A stretch of DNA of 64,000 nucleotides from Casuarina equisetifolia. Lineage: Eukaryota; Streptophyta; Magnoliopsida; Fagales; Casuarinaceae. The notes beneath the pieces were generated by a model. It made no database searches, was not told the origin of the DNA, and saw only the letters and a list, made by a program, of their open reading frames with translations. Shown here one piece after another: positions 23,073 through 35,725 of this stretch (position 1 is its first letter; each line of letters starts with the position of its first letter). The stretch lies in contig CM052361.1 in NCBI GenBank assembly GCA_028551475.1, forward strand, positions 14,660,774-14,724,773, given 5' to 3'. A program made the position numbers and the translations under genes.

Positions 23073-26000
23073 AGTGAGACGCAAAAGATGGAGCTTATCG
23101 CGAAAGTTCACCTTCCTATACTTTTTATGGTACTCAGTCCTATGTATTTTACAACGTGAGAACCAAGGAGAAAGTCGAAACCAAGAAGCAGAAGAAAGAA
23201 GAGAAAAGCCAAACCTACATAGTTCGTATTGTCTCGAGGATTTAGAATGTATAATGTAGGCTTTATATAGACATGTAACCCTAACAATATAAAATGGAAA
23301 AGAAATAACTTTTGTATTCACTTAATAATACAATATAGCTATTTCTTGGATGTCTTCCAAAATCTGCTTTTTATGGGTCAAATATTCGTATTGTCATATT
23401 TGACATATTCTTCCTCCTTTTGCTTCCTACTTTCTCTCTTATAACGACCAAGATTTTCATAATGATAACACTTAAAATCTCTTACTAGATTTAATATTTT
23501 GCTCTTGCTTTTACCTTTATTTCTACTTCTATATCTATTTTTGTCTCCATTTCAATTTTCTTTTCTCTCTTGCTTTTATATAACTAATACTTATGTCTAT
23601 CCATATATTCTTTTGTTCTTTAATCTATTTTTTTGATTAAGTAAACTATCATGGATCATCTTTATACTTAAAACATCATCTAAAGTCATGTTGGTGAGAG
23701 CAACTACTAGTGTCTACTAGCTCTCAAGTACGTTACTTCATAATATCTTTGTTTACAACTCATCATCTAAATTAATCTTTATCTTCACCAATTGATTCAC
23801 AAATATGTGAAACTCATTCACATACTTTGTCATCAGCCTAAATCCATTAATCCATATAAAGAAGTTTACATGTTGCCTAAAGGAATTCACCAAAGGGCAA
23901 GTAAACTTAAAAGTTCCCTATGAGTGTGAATTGATAAAATTCTGCAGCTTGTCGATACTCTAAAGAAGATATGCAAGATTCTGGCTGCTCCTCACACGGC
24001 ATCTTGTCTTTTAGAGAGAAAGGAATAGTGGGTATTGGTAGTGGCAATGAATGTTGTAAGGGCAAATCAATAGGAAATAATTTGGGGGCCTGTATGGATG
24101 TTGGGGACATGACCTATAGTGGAATAGGGGAGGGGTTGGCCACTGCCAGGGATAGATCTATAATCCGCCCAACAAATCTAATCTTTGAAGTACTAGGTCT
24201 ATCTAGATTTGAGCCAGTCCGAACCGATTGACTATCATCAACTACAATCGATGCCGATGAGGGTAGTTCTGGGAGCATAGTGGGCTACATTGCCACACCC
24301 TGCATAGGGAAATCACACACCGATTGAAGATAAGGCATGCTATAGCAACTCGTTGTTGGTGCTGTCCATTATGCCGATTTTGAGAAGCTCATCGGCCAAC
24401 AGTTGGCACAATATGTGGGGTGGTAGTTAGTTGTCCCAGCAAGTCACCTGGAACCCCCGTCAAAACAAGTAGGAATCCACACGAAATCCACCACACCCCC
24501 CACCACCCCACCCCCCAACCCACCCCAGCGGCCAATGGTCGAGGGGTACCAAAAGTGGCCCCGGAGAGCTGATTTGGGGTTTGGGCGAGAATCAGTCTTT
24601 GAAAACCCGAGAGTTTTTGGAGGAGAAAGAATGGATTTTGAGGGTGAACATAACCCTAAACCTTTACTCATAGTTCACTTTCTCTTTTTTTATATAAATA
24701 TGGGGCAAGGCCCACGCATTTGTTGAACACTAACAAAAGAGTGAGGCATAAACCTTAATCTCACGTCCTTAGCAAAGGGATAAAAACAAAAACTTAGGCA
24801 GGACAAAACCGTAACCCAGACAAAACAATACCAAACACAATAACATACAAAATCCACAATTAAGTTTTACATCCTAGGAATTCTCTAGGGCATAATCTGC
24901 ATGAGAAGAAAGACTCAGAGCAGAATTTGCCGCTAGAGACGGTAGGGAGAGATATTCACAAGTAGGTGGTGCAAGCGGACTTGAAATTAGCTATATGTGT
25001 GAACTAATGAAATTTAGGAGACATGCAAATCCGGGCTCCCCCTAACAAGTCGTGCATTCCTTTGGGGAGAGGGGAATGGAAGGGATTGGTGGTGATGATG
25101 GAAAAGAAAAGTGTTGTGTATATATATATGTATTATCCTCTTCTAAATAATTTTAGAAAATATACTACATCATGTATATGTGTTTGTTTGTTTGTTTGTT
25201 TGTATGTGCATCCTAGTGGTAATATACTTGCTGGATGTTATAATCTTTATATATATAAAGGCATGTGAAAACGATATATCTAGCCTAGATGTGGTCTTTT
25301 TAGAAGCTATGTTTATTGTACTATATATGACGTATAAGGTATATATCAAATACGTCTATATATGGTATATGATACTCATGATAATATTGTCTTTCGTATG
25401 AATATTTGATATAGTATTGTATATTAATGTGTATATGTAGTGAAAATGATGTATCCACACTCACGAAACTCATTTGATTGAAGTGTAAATTACAACAATA
25501 ATATATTTCGAAAATATATAAAGAAGAAGAAAAATCAAAGTTAATGCTTAGGCTTTCATGCAATTATTGAACCCCAATATCAATCAAATAAAAATAATTG
25601 ATAGACAATACATGTGTAGAATTTCTTTTTAATACCTTGGTTTAAAATTTTAATGTGGAAGTAACTATAATAATAGACCCACACACTTATATATTATAGT
25701 CCATTGATAATTGAGAAATTATACGAGCCCATTAGGACCAAGTTTAAAACCAAGTCGTTGGAATCTATTGAAGATAAATGACAAGACCAAGACCAAGGAG
25801 TGTGATGTCCAATTCTCTCAATCCTTTAAGGCTATAATATTATTGTCTAAAAAAGTCATAATCAAACACAAGTAGATGTCAAAGTAAATATTAATTGTAC
25901 AACTTCGTTAATAATTAACATTTGCCATTGAGTATTTGGTGTTAGCTTATTTTTGTTAAGCTTACCATAAGGTGGGCTAATATTAATGTTGGTCTAATGA

Positions 26001-27280
26001 AATGAGATTGGATTCTAAAATATGGACTGGCTAATGTAGGTTATGGCTTGTTAAATAAGGTCATGATGAGTAGGCCTATTTGGTAGCACATAAGGTTAGG
26101 GTTATGTCCTATCCTCTAGCTCATAGTATTTAAGCATACTATTCAGAGCATTAGGTTTACGAGAGGCTTCATTCTTACAAGTTGCAACCCCTTAAGTTTT
26201 CTCATCGAGCTAGTGCCTTCAAGATGAGAATAGAGAATATACACCTTACCTAAAGATCAAATTCTGCATTTGTGGATCTTCATTAGAGATAACACTAGGA
26301 TATGGTTTCTGATTTCTCATCTAATTTTGTTCTCGTAATGTTTATTTGGTGTTTTATGTCTAACTACATAGATCCTAGGTTTGCGATCTCATTAGAGATT
26401 GATTAAATCTTACACTTGGTAAGTTTCATCAACCTTAAATCCTATTCTAATCATCAACGACTTCTGTTTATGTTTACCAATTTGTCTATTGTCATCTCAA
26501 TTACTACTATAGTTATACTTTTAATATTCACTTTAACATAAAAAAAGAAAAAAAGAAAAAAAAAAGAAAAAAGAAAGCATATACCAATTTTTGTATTCTT
26601 TCTTAGAAACACTTGACTTATCATTCTTTTCTTTTTTCTCTTTTTTTTCCTTTTTCTATTTTAATGTTTCTTTTTAAAGAAACTAAACGTCTATTCATAT
26701 GCTTGAAGTGTGCCTCATAATCAACAAATTTAAAGTTTAACCTATAAGGTCTTGTAGTTGCTAGGTCAAAGCAAGTAGCTACACCACCGAATAGTTTAGT
26801 CCAAGTGGCAAGCACCTTGTTGACTATTCCAAGTGGTGCCATCTTCTTTGCACACTTGTTATCCGTAGGTGTTGCCACCTTTTCAAACACTTACACCTCA
26901 TATTCTTAGTTGCTAGACATGAGAGGAGTATGTCCAAATGCAAGATAGCTAGAAAATTGAGAGAGAAATGTTAGAAAGGGTGAGAAAACAATAACTACTG
27001 AGAACAAATGAAGTCTTATGTGCAAAAAGTTAAAAGGGTGAGGAAAAATAAAAGGATTTGTGTAAGCCATTCTTGTCAAACTCCTATGCACTTCTTATGC
27101 TTAAATGATTTTTTAAAAAGTGTGTTGAGTGAAGAATTCTTGTATAATCTTAGATTATATATTGCCACCTCCAATCAGTTAAAAATAAATTCTCCCAACT
27201 TTACTTGAGGACTTAGGCAATTCTTGGCCAAACATAAATTCTTGTGTTCTTTATGTGATTGTGATTGCATACTAGTTTCT
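23073..27280. other. Gene-free stretch with unassigned repeats
   Basis: No gene or RNA was recognised. It contains a C-rich tract (about 24,486-24,530, CCACC-type repeats), a GTTT microsatellite, and a TA-rich block (25,120-25,440). An A-rich patch lies at 26,540-26,578. The region 23,900-24,720 has a less AT-rich composition and looks like part of a decayed retroelement, but no family could be named. Open stretches at 23,971-24,231 (plus) and 26,890-26,621 (minus) have no recognisable domain. Confidence 0.4.
25179..25205. repeat. (GTTT)n microsatellite
   Basis: About six copies of GTTT/TTTG. Confidence 0.85.
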
Positions 27281-27386
27281 TTAATTTTTGTCTAGCCAAC
27301 GTTTGGAAGAATGAGATGCTTTTTAATTTTTGTCTAGCCAACATTTGGAAGAATGAGATGCTCTTTAATTTTTGTCTAGCCAACAT
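27281..27386. repeat. 42-bp tandem repeat, 2.5 copies
   Basis: Unit beginning TTAATTTTTGTCTAGCCAAC, starting at 27,281, 27,323 and 27,365. The first two units differ at about three positions; the third is cut after 22 bases. It lies about 120 bp before a copia element. Confidence 0.9.
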
Positions 27387-27394
27387 ATAATTGC

Positions 27395-27421
27395 ATGCTC
27401 AAATGCTCAAATGCTCAAATG
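27395..27421. repeat. 8-bp tandem repeat ATGCTCAA
   Basis: Three full units and a partial one, immediately after the 42-bp repeat. Confidence 0.85.
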
Positions 27422-27507
27422 AACACCTTATACTTGAAGACAAGTCCATTTAAGCATCAAACGGTGCTTAATCATATCAAAACAGATTTTTTTATGCCAT
27501 AAAATAT

Positions 27508-27721
27508 TGTTAGCAATATGGTGTTAATATGGTTATTACCATTTGAGCATCAAAGCATAGGATCTCATTATTAGTAATATATATATATATATATATTTTT
27601 TTTTCTTTTTCAAATGTACAAGAACCCTGTTATAAATAAGCCTAAAATATTCTAAGTCTACGTACAGAAATACACAGTTTTCCAACCTATCTATTTTCTT
27701 TTTGCTTGTTGTTTTCTACCA
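27508..27721 (+). repeat. 5' LTR of the copia element
   Basis: It contains an (AT)n run at 27,577-27,596 that is absent from the 3' copy, and the shared block CAAATGTACAAGAACC. Confidence 0.8.
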
Positions 27722-30700
27722 TGGTATCAAAGCAAGTTCTTTTCTAGCTTAACTTCCACCCTTTTTTGTTTTGATTGGTCCATCAGTCTCTACAGCTTTC
27801 TGTTATTTCTTTTATAGGTTTTCCCTTAAAGTTGCAAAACAATGTTAGCAACTCTAATGTGGAAATTAGTGCTTAGTTTTTAAGCCAAAAGAAAAGAAGA
27901 TTGATTTTTTTTTCTTACCATCTCACTTTTTTTTTTCAATGGCTCAAGAACAAGACTCTTCCAATAGCATTACTGCAGCTTTGGATGCACTAGTTCTAGA
28001 TTATATCCCTACTTCTTTAGCAGGCTCAAGTTTGATGCATCCTAACTTACCTAATTGAACTCGTCTATTATTAAACAAGTCATATAAACCTAGCCCACTT
28101 TAGGGTAGTCTATTTTGGCCCAACCCATTTAATAGGTTTTTGTTCCCATTTAGGCATATAGTACTTTCCCATCTTGGTGGACTCTCATAGGCTTTATCCA
28201 ACAAGCCCATTTGGCCTGACTTCCTCCACCCCAATCGTCTCTAGCCATACTTAACCCATTCTGAGCCTCATGAGCCTACTTTTGGCAATGCCATTTGTCA
28301 CCATTTCTTTGGACTTCTCAAAATCCCCTGAAGCTAGGCTTACCTTGTTCACCTAAGTTCCTTTAGGCCTCTCTTTTAGCACTAGCCTAGGTTGGTTTTT
28401 TTTTTAGTCTTCCTTCTGAGTCAGGCTAATCACATTTAAAAGTAAATCCTACCTAACACTCAATTTATTTCCTTACACATACTTAATTCCATTGACTGCC
28501 CACTAAAGCCTAAAGCTCTTCCTTACATAACCATTTTTAGTAGCCTAAGCTATGGTTGATTAACAAGCTTTTGACCAACCCCAAAACCTACATAGTTTAG
28601 GCTAAGGAGCTCCACTGTGACTTTGTCCTTATAGAGAAGGATGACTTTCTTGTGGAACCATACCCATCTCATTGAAACTTGCGTACCTAAATATTGGCAC
28701 TAGTGCTCCTAGTTGGTGTATACCTAGATTGGAAATTGCCTCTCAAAGGAGATTATGGTTGCCTTGCCTCCCACCTAAGATATGAAAACGATGTGGAACA
28801 ACTACAAGGAGATGTTTACCAAGATTGATGAAGCTAAATTTTCCTCCCTTCAATAAGCCCATTAGAATTTGAAATAAGGGAACCTTGTTGTTAGTGTTCT
28901 CTCCAATTAGCTCTCTACCATTAGGAATAAGCATTATCTAGCCAAAGAAGCTTTCATTAGACCTTAAGAGACCCTTTGATAGTACCATGTGATCTGAAAC
29001 CACAAACACATTATTCGTTTCTCTTTTTATTAAACCTAAACAATAGCTTTCTCCTTTTTAGATCTTGCATCATGGCCCTAGATCCATTGCCCAACTTCAA
29101 TTGGGTGTATTATTTTGCTATTCAAGAAAGGAATCTATGGCTCTCATTGTTAGAGTTCATTTATATGGGTGACATGATACTCCTACATAGTGAGCTTTCA
29201 TGGGATTGCTAGCTTTTTGCAATTACCACCTCCACACTAGGGCTCTTCCACATTGAAGGCACTTTTGATTTTATTACAAAATCCAACAGTGTAGGGACTT
29301 CTCCTAGATTGGATGGCTCTCATGTGTTCTTGCTTGGAATAGCATCATACGATTCTTAAATCACCACATTAGCCCCTACTTTTACCTCATCTAGTAGTCA
29401 AAATTCTACCACATTAGGGAAGAAAATTCTTAGGTCTTCTAACTCCAATAGTAAGGTTATTTGTGAACATTGCAAAAAGCCTAGTCATACTAAAGCCCAA
29501 TGTTGAAAATTGTATGGTAAGCCCACAAATCATAAATCCAGTGACAAGGAAACCTAGCCTTCCAAGTGCAGGCCAAGCCTATAAACCATCTCAATCAGCC
29601 CACTAATGGGGGCCAATTTAGTTGCACCATGCATGCCTTAAGTCAACTTGGCCTTCCTGATAAGACAATAGGCTTTGCAAGTATTGCCTTTTGTTTAGTG
29701 AATTTCATTTCATCTAATGCTTGGATTGTTGATTCAAGAGCTAGTTATCATATATTCTATGACACATGTTTATTACCCACGTTCACCACAACCCATCCAC
29801 TCATGTCTATATGTCTACCCAATAGGGACATTACCATTATTACCATAATTGGCATTATTCATCTCAATTCCTCCATGATGTTGCAAAATGTCCTTTTCAT
29901 CCTTTAATTTCAATTTAATTTGCTTTTAGTCTCCACAGTTTGTATTAACAATAATTATCACATCATTTTTGCTCTAATATATGTTGCTTTCAAGCCATTA
30001 CAATTGGCAAACTAATAGTCTTAAGTGGTCTCCACCAAGGCCTTTATTTTTTATTTCATTTCCTCGTCATTTTGATTTTAAATCATGTATTCCTTTCAAT
30101 AAAGACACTCTTTGTAATGTCAATTTTAATAATAAAAATCTTATTATTTCACATCAACATCTAGGCCATAATACTTTCTTTCTTATCCCACGCGTACTAT
30201 CTACTCCTTGGCTAAAAAAACTCATGCCCCCTTTTCCATCCAGCACTTCTCATGACACTTACTCTTTTTCACTTCTTCACATCAACATCTAGGCCCTTAT
30301 CACACGCCTTATTATGATAGGTCCCTTTTTCTTCCTCACCATTATCAATAATTACTCTCGTCCTACTTGGGTGTTCTTTATGGAATATAAATCCTAGGTC
30401 CTTTCTCACCTCACCCACTTCTTTGTTGTCATTTTCACTCAATTTCAAGCAACCATTTAGTGTGTTTGTATTAACAATGCTTGTGATTTCTTTAATCATG
30501 AGTGTTCATCTTTCTTTATTTTCCTAGTAGAATATGGTTGTTAAGCACAAGTATTGGCATCTTCTCGAGGTTGCCTATGTGCTCAAGTATGAAGCCTTTA
30601 TTCAAAAGTTCTTTTAGGGAGATTGTGTGGTTACTGTAGCCTATCTGATCAATCACATGCAGACTTAGGCTCTCCATGGGAAAAATCCCTTTAAACTCCT

Positions 30701-32960
30701 TTTTGGTAAATGCCCTAACCTTTAGTACCTTTATGCTTTTAGATGTTTGTAGTTTGCTACTACTATGGGTCATCGGGACAAAATGAGTCTTTGTGTAGTT
30801 CGTTATGTATTCGCAGGCTATCCCTCACATCAAAAAGAGTATTGTCTTTTTTACCCTTTTTAGTTAGGATGTAGTGTTTCATGAGGATATCTTACCTTTC
30901 ACGTCACAATTGACACTACATACCCTTCCTATCATGCTAGCTTCTTCTCATCCATTCTTGGTTAAAGATGATCTACCATTAGCTATCCCATTTGTTCTGT
31001 TTGGGTCCATTCTTGTCCCTTTTGTCACAAATACTGATGTTGTTCCATGCAACGATCTAGCTACTTTTGCCTCTCTAACCCTTATTTTGCCAACCCTTTG
31101 CCCAAACCTTTATTGATTCACTAGGGCTCCAACCTCTAGAATTTGTCATAAGTGATGATACTATTATTGATTATGATGATAGCTTCATGGCCTTTGTTAT
31201 GTATAAGGGTCTTCTTGCCCAACCTTGTGACTTTAATTGCATGTGTTAGCCTCCTATTTGGACTAAGTACTATCTTTGCTCCAGTTCTTGCTCCTAGGGT
31301 ACTCATTATCCTACCTTTTCTTATGTTAGCTTTTGCTAACTTTTGCTTGAACTCTTCTACTCCATTAGCTGCATTTTGAAGAACATAAGCCTTCTTCTTA
31401 TTTTAAGGTTACTAAGGATCCTTGTTAGTAATAGGCAATGGAAACCAAGCTTTAGGCCTTTATTGAGAATCATACATGAGATCTTATTCCTTGTCCCATT
31501 CATTTAAAATCCATTGGTTGTAAATGAGTTTATAAGATTAAGTATCAAGTTGATAATTCTATTAAGTGTTATAAGGCTCACTTAATAGCAAAAGTGTTCA
31601 CTAAAAAAAAAAGGCTTCAACTATCAAAAAACCATTTCACCCATTGCCAAGTATTTTACTATTTGCTCATTTCTTACTATTGCTTCTATATGGGATTGAC
31701 CCTTGCATTAAATGGATGTCTAGAATGTCGTTCTTCATGGCAACTTAGAGGATAAGATTTACATAAATCTTTCATAGGGATTACATAACTAGGAGGAGTC
31801 TTAGGTATGTTATCTCTATAAATCTTTATAAGGCCTCAAATAAGCATCATGATAATGGTATGCAAAATTCACTAAGGTTGTCCTTGTAGCAAGTTTTCAA
31901 CAATTTTGACATGATTATACTTTATTCATTTGGAAACAAAGTACATCGTTACTCTGCTTATTGATTTGTGTGAATGGTATCTTGATTAAGGGGAATGCTA
32001 GTAATGTTGTCAAAGACTTTAAGTAGTACTTGCATTTTACTTTTTATATTAGAAATTTGGGATCGCACAAATTTTTCCTTGTCATTGAGATAGCCTGATC
32101 AGAAAAGGGATTTGTCTTAGCCAATAGAAATTTGTTCTAGAAATTATCTCCAAAGTATGATTATCAAGGTGCAAGCTAACCTTTATTCCAAACAAGCAAA
32201 ATTCCAAATTGACAATAGTTGAGTTTAATGTGGGGATATCACCTTTGGATAAAGATCCCTTACTAAAGGATCCAACTAACTACAAGCATTTTATGGGAAA
32301 GCTCATTTATCTTACCATTACTCAATCAAATATCTATTATGTTATTTAGATTCACAACCAATTTATGCAAAAGCCCAAAAAATTGCATATGGACCCAACA
32401 CTGAAAGGGTTAAGTACTAAAAAGGATGCCCAAGACTAGATATACTTTTAGCTAAAGATTGTAATCTTGAAATGATGACTTATTATGAACCTAACTATGA
32501 CACATCTCCCATGTCAAAGAGATGCATTATAGCTTTTATGTCAAGTTGGGAAACTCTATGCTATCATGGAAAATGAAAAAATAATCAACTATCTCATTAT
32601 TGTTCATAAAAGCAAAATATTGAGCAATGGATAAAACCATTTGCAAAATAGTTTAGATGTGAAGTTTGCTTCAAGATCTCATAATAAGATAAAAGGGCCA
32701 ACAACCTTATTTTGTAACAATGATATTGTGCTTAAACTTGTAGCAAATCTAATGGTACTTGGGAGAATGAATCATATAAAGGTTCACTATCATTTTTACT
32801 AGAGATAAAATTCAAGAATGAATAATTAAGACAAAAGAGATAAGGACTTCCAAATAACTTGTAAACATTTTCACCAAACCCTTATGTTAAAAGACAACAC
32901 ATGTATCTAGTAAGCAAGCTTAGTGTCTTGGACATTTAAAAGCCATTAGCTTGAAAGGAA

Positions 32961-33177
32961 TGTTAGTGATACCATGTTAATATGGTTACTATCATTTATG
33001 ATTATCTCCATATAGCATGGGATGTCATTATTAGGAAAATGTATATTCTATATTATTTTTTTCCCTTTCAAATGTACAAGAACCTTATTAGAAATAGGCA
33101 TACAATATTCTAGGCCTATGTCTAGAAATACACATAGTTTTCCGATTATCTATGTTCTTCTTGCTTTTTGTTTATCA
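32961..33177 (+). repeat. 3' LTR of the copia element
   Basis: It starts TGTTAGTGATACCATG after the purine tract and ends TTTATCA. Confidence 0.8.
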
Positions 33178-33179
33178 AA

Positions 33180-33830
33180 TACACATTAGTTTGGCAATTT
33201 TCACAACAAATTAGAATCAAAGCTCTCAAGTAGTGATCTTTTGGTGTGAAACTTTTGAAATAGCTACAATTAAGGTTGATATGGAAAAGCCTAATTGCAA
33301 GAATGATTTTAGTTTTATAGAATCTCAAGATGAGGGTCTTGTTGAGCCAACAAGGCATGTTGGTAGAATTGTAAATGAAGGACAAGCTACCTTAATCATT
33401 ATCGAATAAGCAAAAAAATAGAGCTCTTGGAAAAGGCTTATGTCACAATCACGCTTAACTTAGTTGGCTCAGTTTGTGGGAGGTGGCATCCAAGAAGGAC
33501 CCTACAAGTTAGTGGACTAAACTTGAAAGTTTAGACATGAAAAGTATTTTACTAAATAATAGGTTATATTTGAAACAATAGTTGTATACTTCTAGGATGA
33601 AGGAACACCTTTAGATAAATATTTAGATGATTTTAATAAGATCATTCTACATTTATAGTATATAGATGTCAAAGTTGATGTTAAAGATCAAATACTTATT
33701 TTGTTATGTTCTTTACCTAAATCCTATGAACATTTGGTTGAATATCTTTTGATGTTGACAATATTCAAAAATCTATGTTTGTATATATTATTTAACAAAC
33801 TCTTTTGCTAACATAAGTTGCAAAACATAT
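33180..33830 (+). mobile_element. Second copia gag fragment
   Basis: Plus-strand remnants match a copia gag of another type: at about 33,620-33,770 a block reading like DDFNKIILHL-YIDVKVDVKDQIL followed by LLCSLPKSYEHLVEYL. This is the C-terminal part of the copia gag domain. It is a broken fossil with no other parts found. It probably predates the neighbouring element. Confidence 0.6.
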
Positions 33831-34139
33831 GTAGACCAAATAATCAAAATGATGATTATTTTTCAAAACACAATTCCCACCTACTAAAACTATTTCACAC
33901 CAAAATGTTCTTTTGTAAGACCTTTATTCAGTATTTTTGAAAGAGTTTTGATCCTATTTGGTAAGTAAACATTTGTACCTTTGATGTTTCTATTTTTTGT
34001 TCTATAAAAGAAAATTAGGGTTTGGAAATTGCCTTCTTTTTGCTTTCATTGTCACTATTGTTCCCTCTTGGTCCAAAAACCACAAGCTTTTGTATCTTGC
34101 TTAAATTTGACTAAAATGACAAGATTGCATAAAGATAAT

Positions 34140-35011
34140 CAAGGAGTTTTGATGGCTTAACAATATGATTTAGTTTGCCCTAAATTACTTGACAATTTTG
34201 GTCTTTATAAGAGGCATTAGTGTTGGTTTACACACAACTTTTGAAAAAATCCATTAAGCATACTATTCTTAAGCAAAAGATTCAGATTACCACTTCACAA
34301 CACTGAGTAACACTATTCTTGTTTGAAGTTTCTTTTATTCATTGTTGCTAATTGTTTGAAACATGTGATAATGATTGTTAAAAGAGTGTGTTAGTAAATG
34401 TTTTCTTGAGACTATGTGTTAATCTTTTTGTACAATTGTCAAAAATTTAACATCAAGTGTAAGGGCTTATTGTTGTGCTCTTATTGTAGCACTATGTAGA
34501 TTATATCAAGTTCTCACTTCTCTACTAATTATCTTTGGTTTACTATCTTGATCATTATTTTATCAAAGTGGGTTGTGTGACTTGTTAATGTTTATAAGAC
34601 TGTGTGGCCTAGTTTGCTAAATGTACAAGTTAAGTGAGGAATCTATAAGGCCTTAAGTAGGCAAAGATGTTGTATCGTCGATTGTATTGCTGATTGTACT
34701 AGATTGTATTGTGGCGGGCTGTATTAAACCTTTGTTTGTTAAGTGAATTGAGGGTTCTTGCATTCATAAATAGAAGATTCAAGTGCACTATGGTTGAAAG
34801 AATAACTCTTATATTTTAATAAAAGGATTCTCTTACTATTGATAAGAAGGATGAACGTAGGTTATTTGGCTGATCCACCTAAACAATTCTGGTATATTTA
34901 TATTTTTCTATCTTCATCTATTATTTGTTTAAACAACATCAAAAGAACAGAATAAAATAAACCTAATCCAAACACACCCCTCGCCCCTTCTTGGGTTAAT
35001 CTATATCCAAC
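34140..35011 (+). mobile_element. Partial LTR related to the SIRE-like LTR at 54,875-56,605
   Basis: The last 370 bases match the end of the 54,875 LTR (shared blocks TCTTACTATTG, CCACCTAAACAATTC, TAAACCTAATCCA, CATATCCAACA-like). It ends ATATCCAACA at 35,011. The start is not defined. No internal region follows, so it is a solo or truncated LTR. Confidence 0.55.
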
Positions 35012-35725
35012 ACATTTGATTACTACGTTATTATACGGTTGAGACACCATTTCTTGCTTTAAGAAGAGGAAGAAAAGACAAAGCTAGGAGCAATTTCAGC
35101 GGTCAAAATGGTCAATGGCCATAAAAGAAGTTTTCTGGTGATTGGAAATGGTTTGTAGACTATATAAAAGAGAACAAATAAACAAGCGGAAATCAGGGTC
35201 ATATAATATGAGGCTCAGCTCGAACTTGCTGAGAGTTTCACACTCTTTTTAGATCTTATCGGAAGGTTCAGTGAAAGAATATTGACCATTAGATAATAAA
35301 TTGACTTGTTTGAGGCCCAACTATAAGATCCAGTAACTACCAAGTACAAATAAATTTACAGCAGCATTTGAAGCGGCCATGACAATGAAATATAGTCAAA
35401 CTAACATATAAAACACAAGGCATAAGCAAATGCACAAACTTTTGATCACATTTCCCTTTACTCGGTCCACTCAAGGACATAAAACAGTTTGATGCCTTTG
35501 ATAGATATTAGGGAACAGCCCACAAAAACCAAAAAATATGAAAAGAAAAGTAGATGAAAAATAAGTTGATCCAAGAGCATATTAGGCCTGCTAGATATTT
35601 CATCACAGTTATTCAAACAATAAAAGCAGCAATTTCCTTTCTTTTTTTCTTTTTTCTTTTTTTCCCTTTTCTCAATTCAGGTAACTGAAATTCTGGAGTT
35701 GAACTCCATACCTCTTGTAAATGAA
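35012..35725. other. 3' flank of the methionine synthase gene
   Basis: It should contain the 3' UTR of the minus-strand gene. A pyrimidine-rich tract at 35,636-35,672 (purine-rich in the transcript) lies about 60 bases after the stop. No clear polyadenylation site could be fixed and no other gene was seen. Confidence 0.45.

Larger units (their letters stand above)
27508..33177 (+). mobile_element. Copia element with two short LTRs
   Basis: Plus-strand Ty1/copia element of 5.67 kb. LTRs are 27,508-27,721 (214 bp) and 32,961-33,177 (217 bp), both beginning TGTTAG and ending CA. The flanks AATAT (27,503-27,507) and AATAC (33,178-33,182) may be a worn target duplication. A primer site TGGTATCAAAGC starts at 27,722. 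The purine tract TTGAAAGGAA precedes the 3' LTR. The interior shows gag from about 27,940 (MAQEQDSSNSITAALDALVL), a zinc-knuckle and protease region (29,450-29,900), integrase (30,150-30,850), reverse transcriptase (31,440-32,100) and RNase H (32,400-32,640). The gene order is normal for copia. It is heavily decayed throughout, with clearly diverged LTRs. Confidence 0.85.

Noticed and set aside
23971-24231. 86-codon plus-strand open stretch
   Set aside because: Gly/Ser-rich text without recognisable domain or splice context, in repeat-like DNA.
26621-26890. 89-codon minus-strand open stretch
   Set aside because: No recognisable domain; its N-terminal text is isolated and the C-terminal end is low-complexity Lys/Glu from an A/T-rich tract.
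27281-27421. Possible CRISPR-like array
   Set aside because: The units are contiguous without spacers, and the host is a plant; it is a simple minisatellite.
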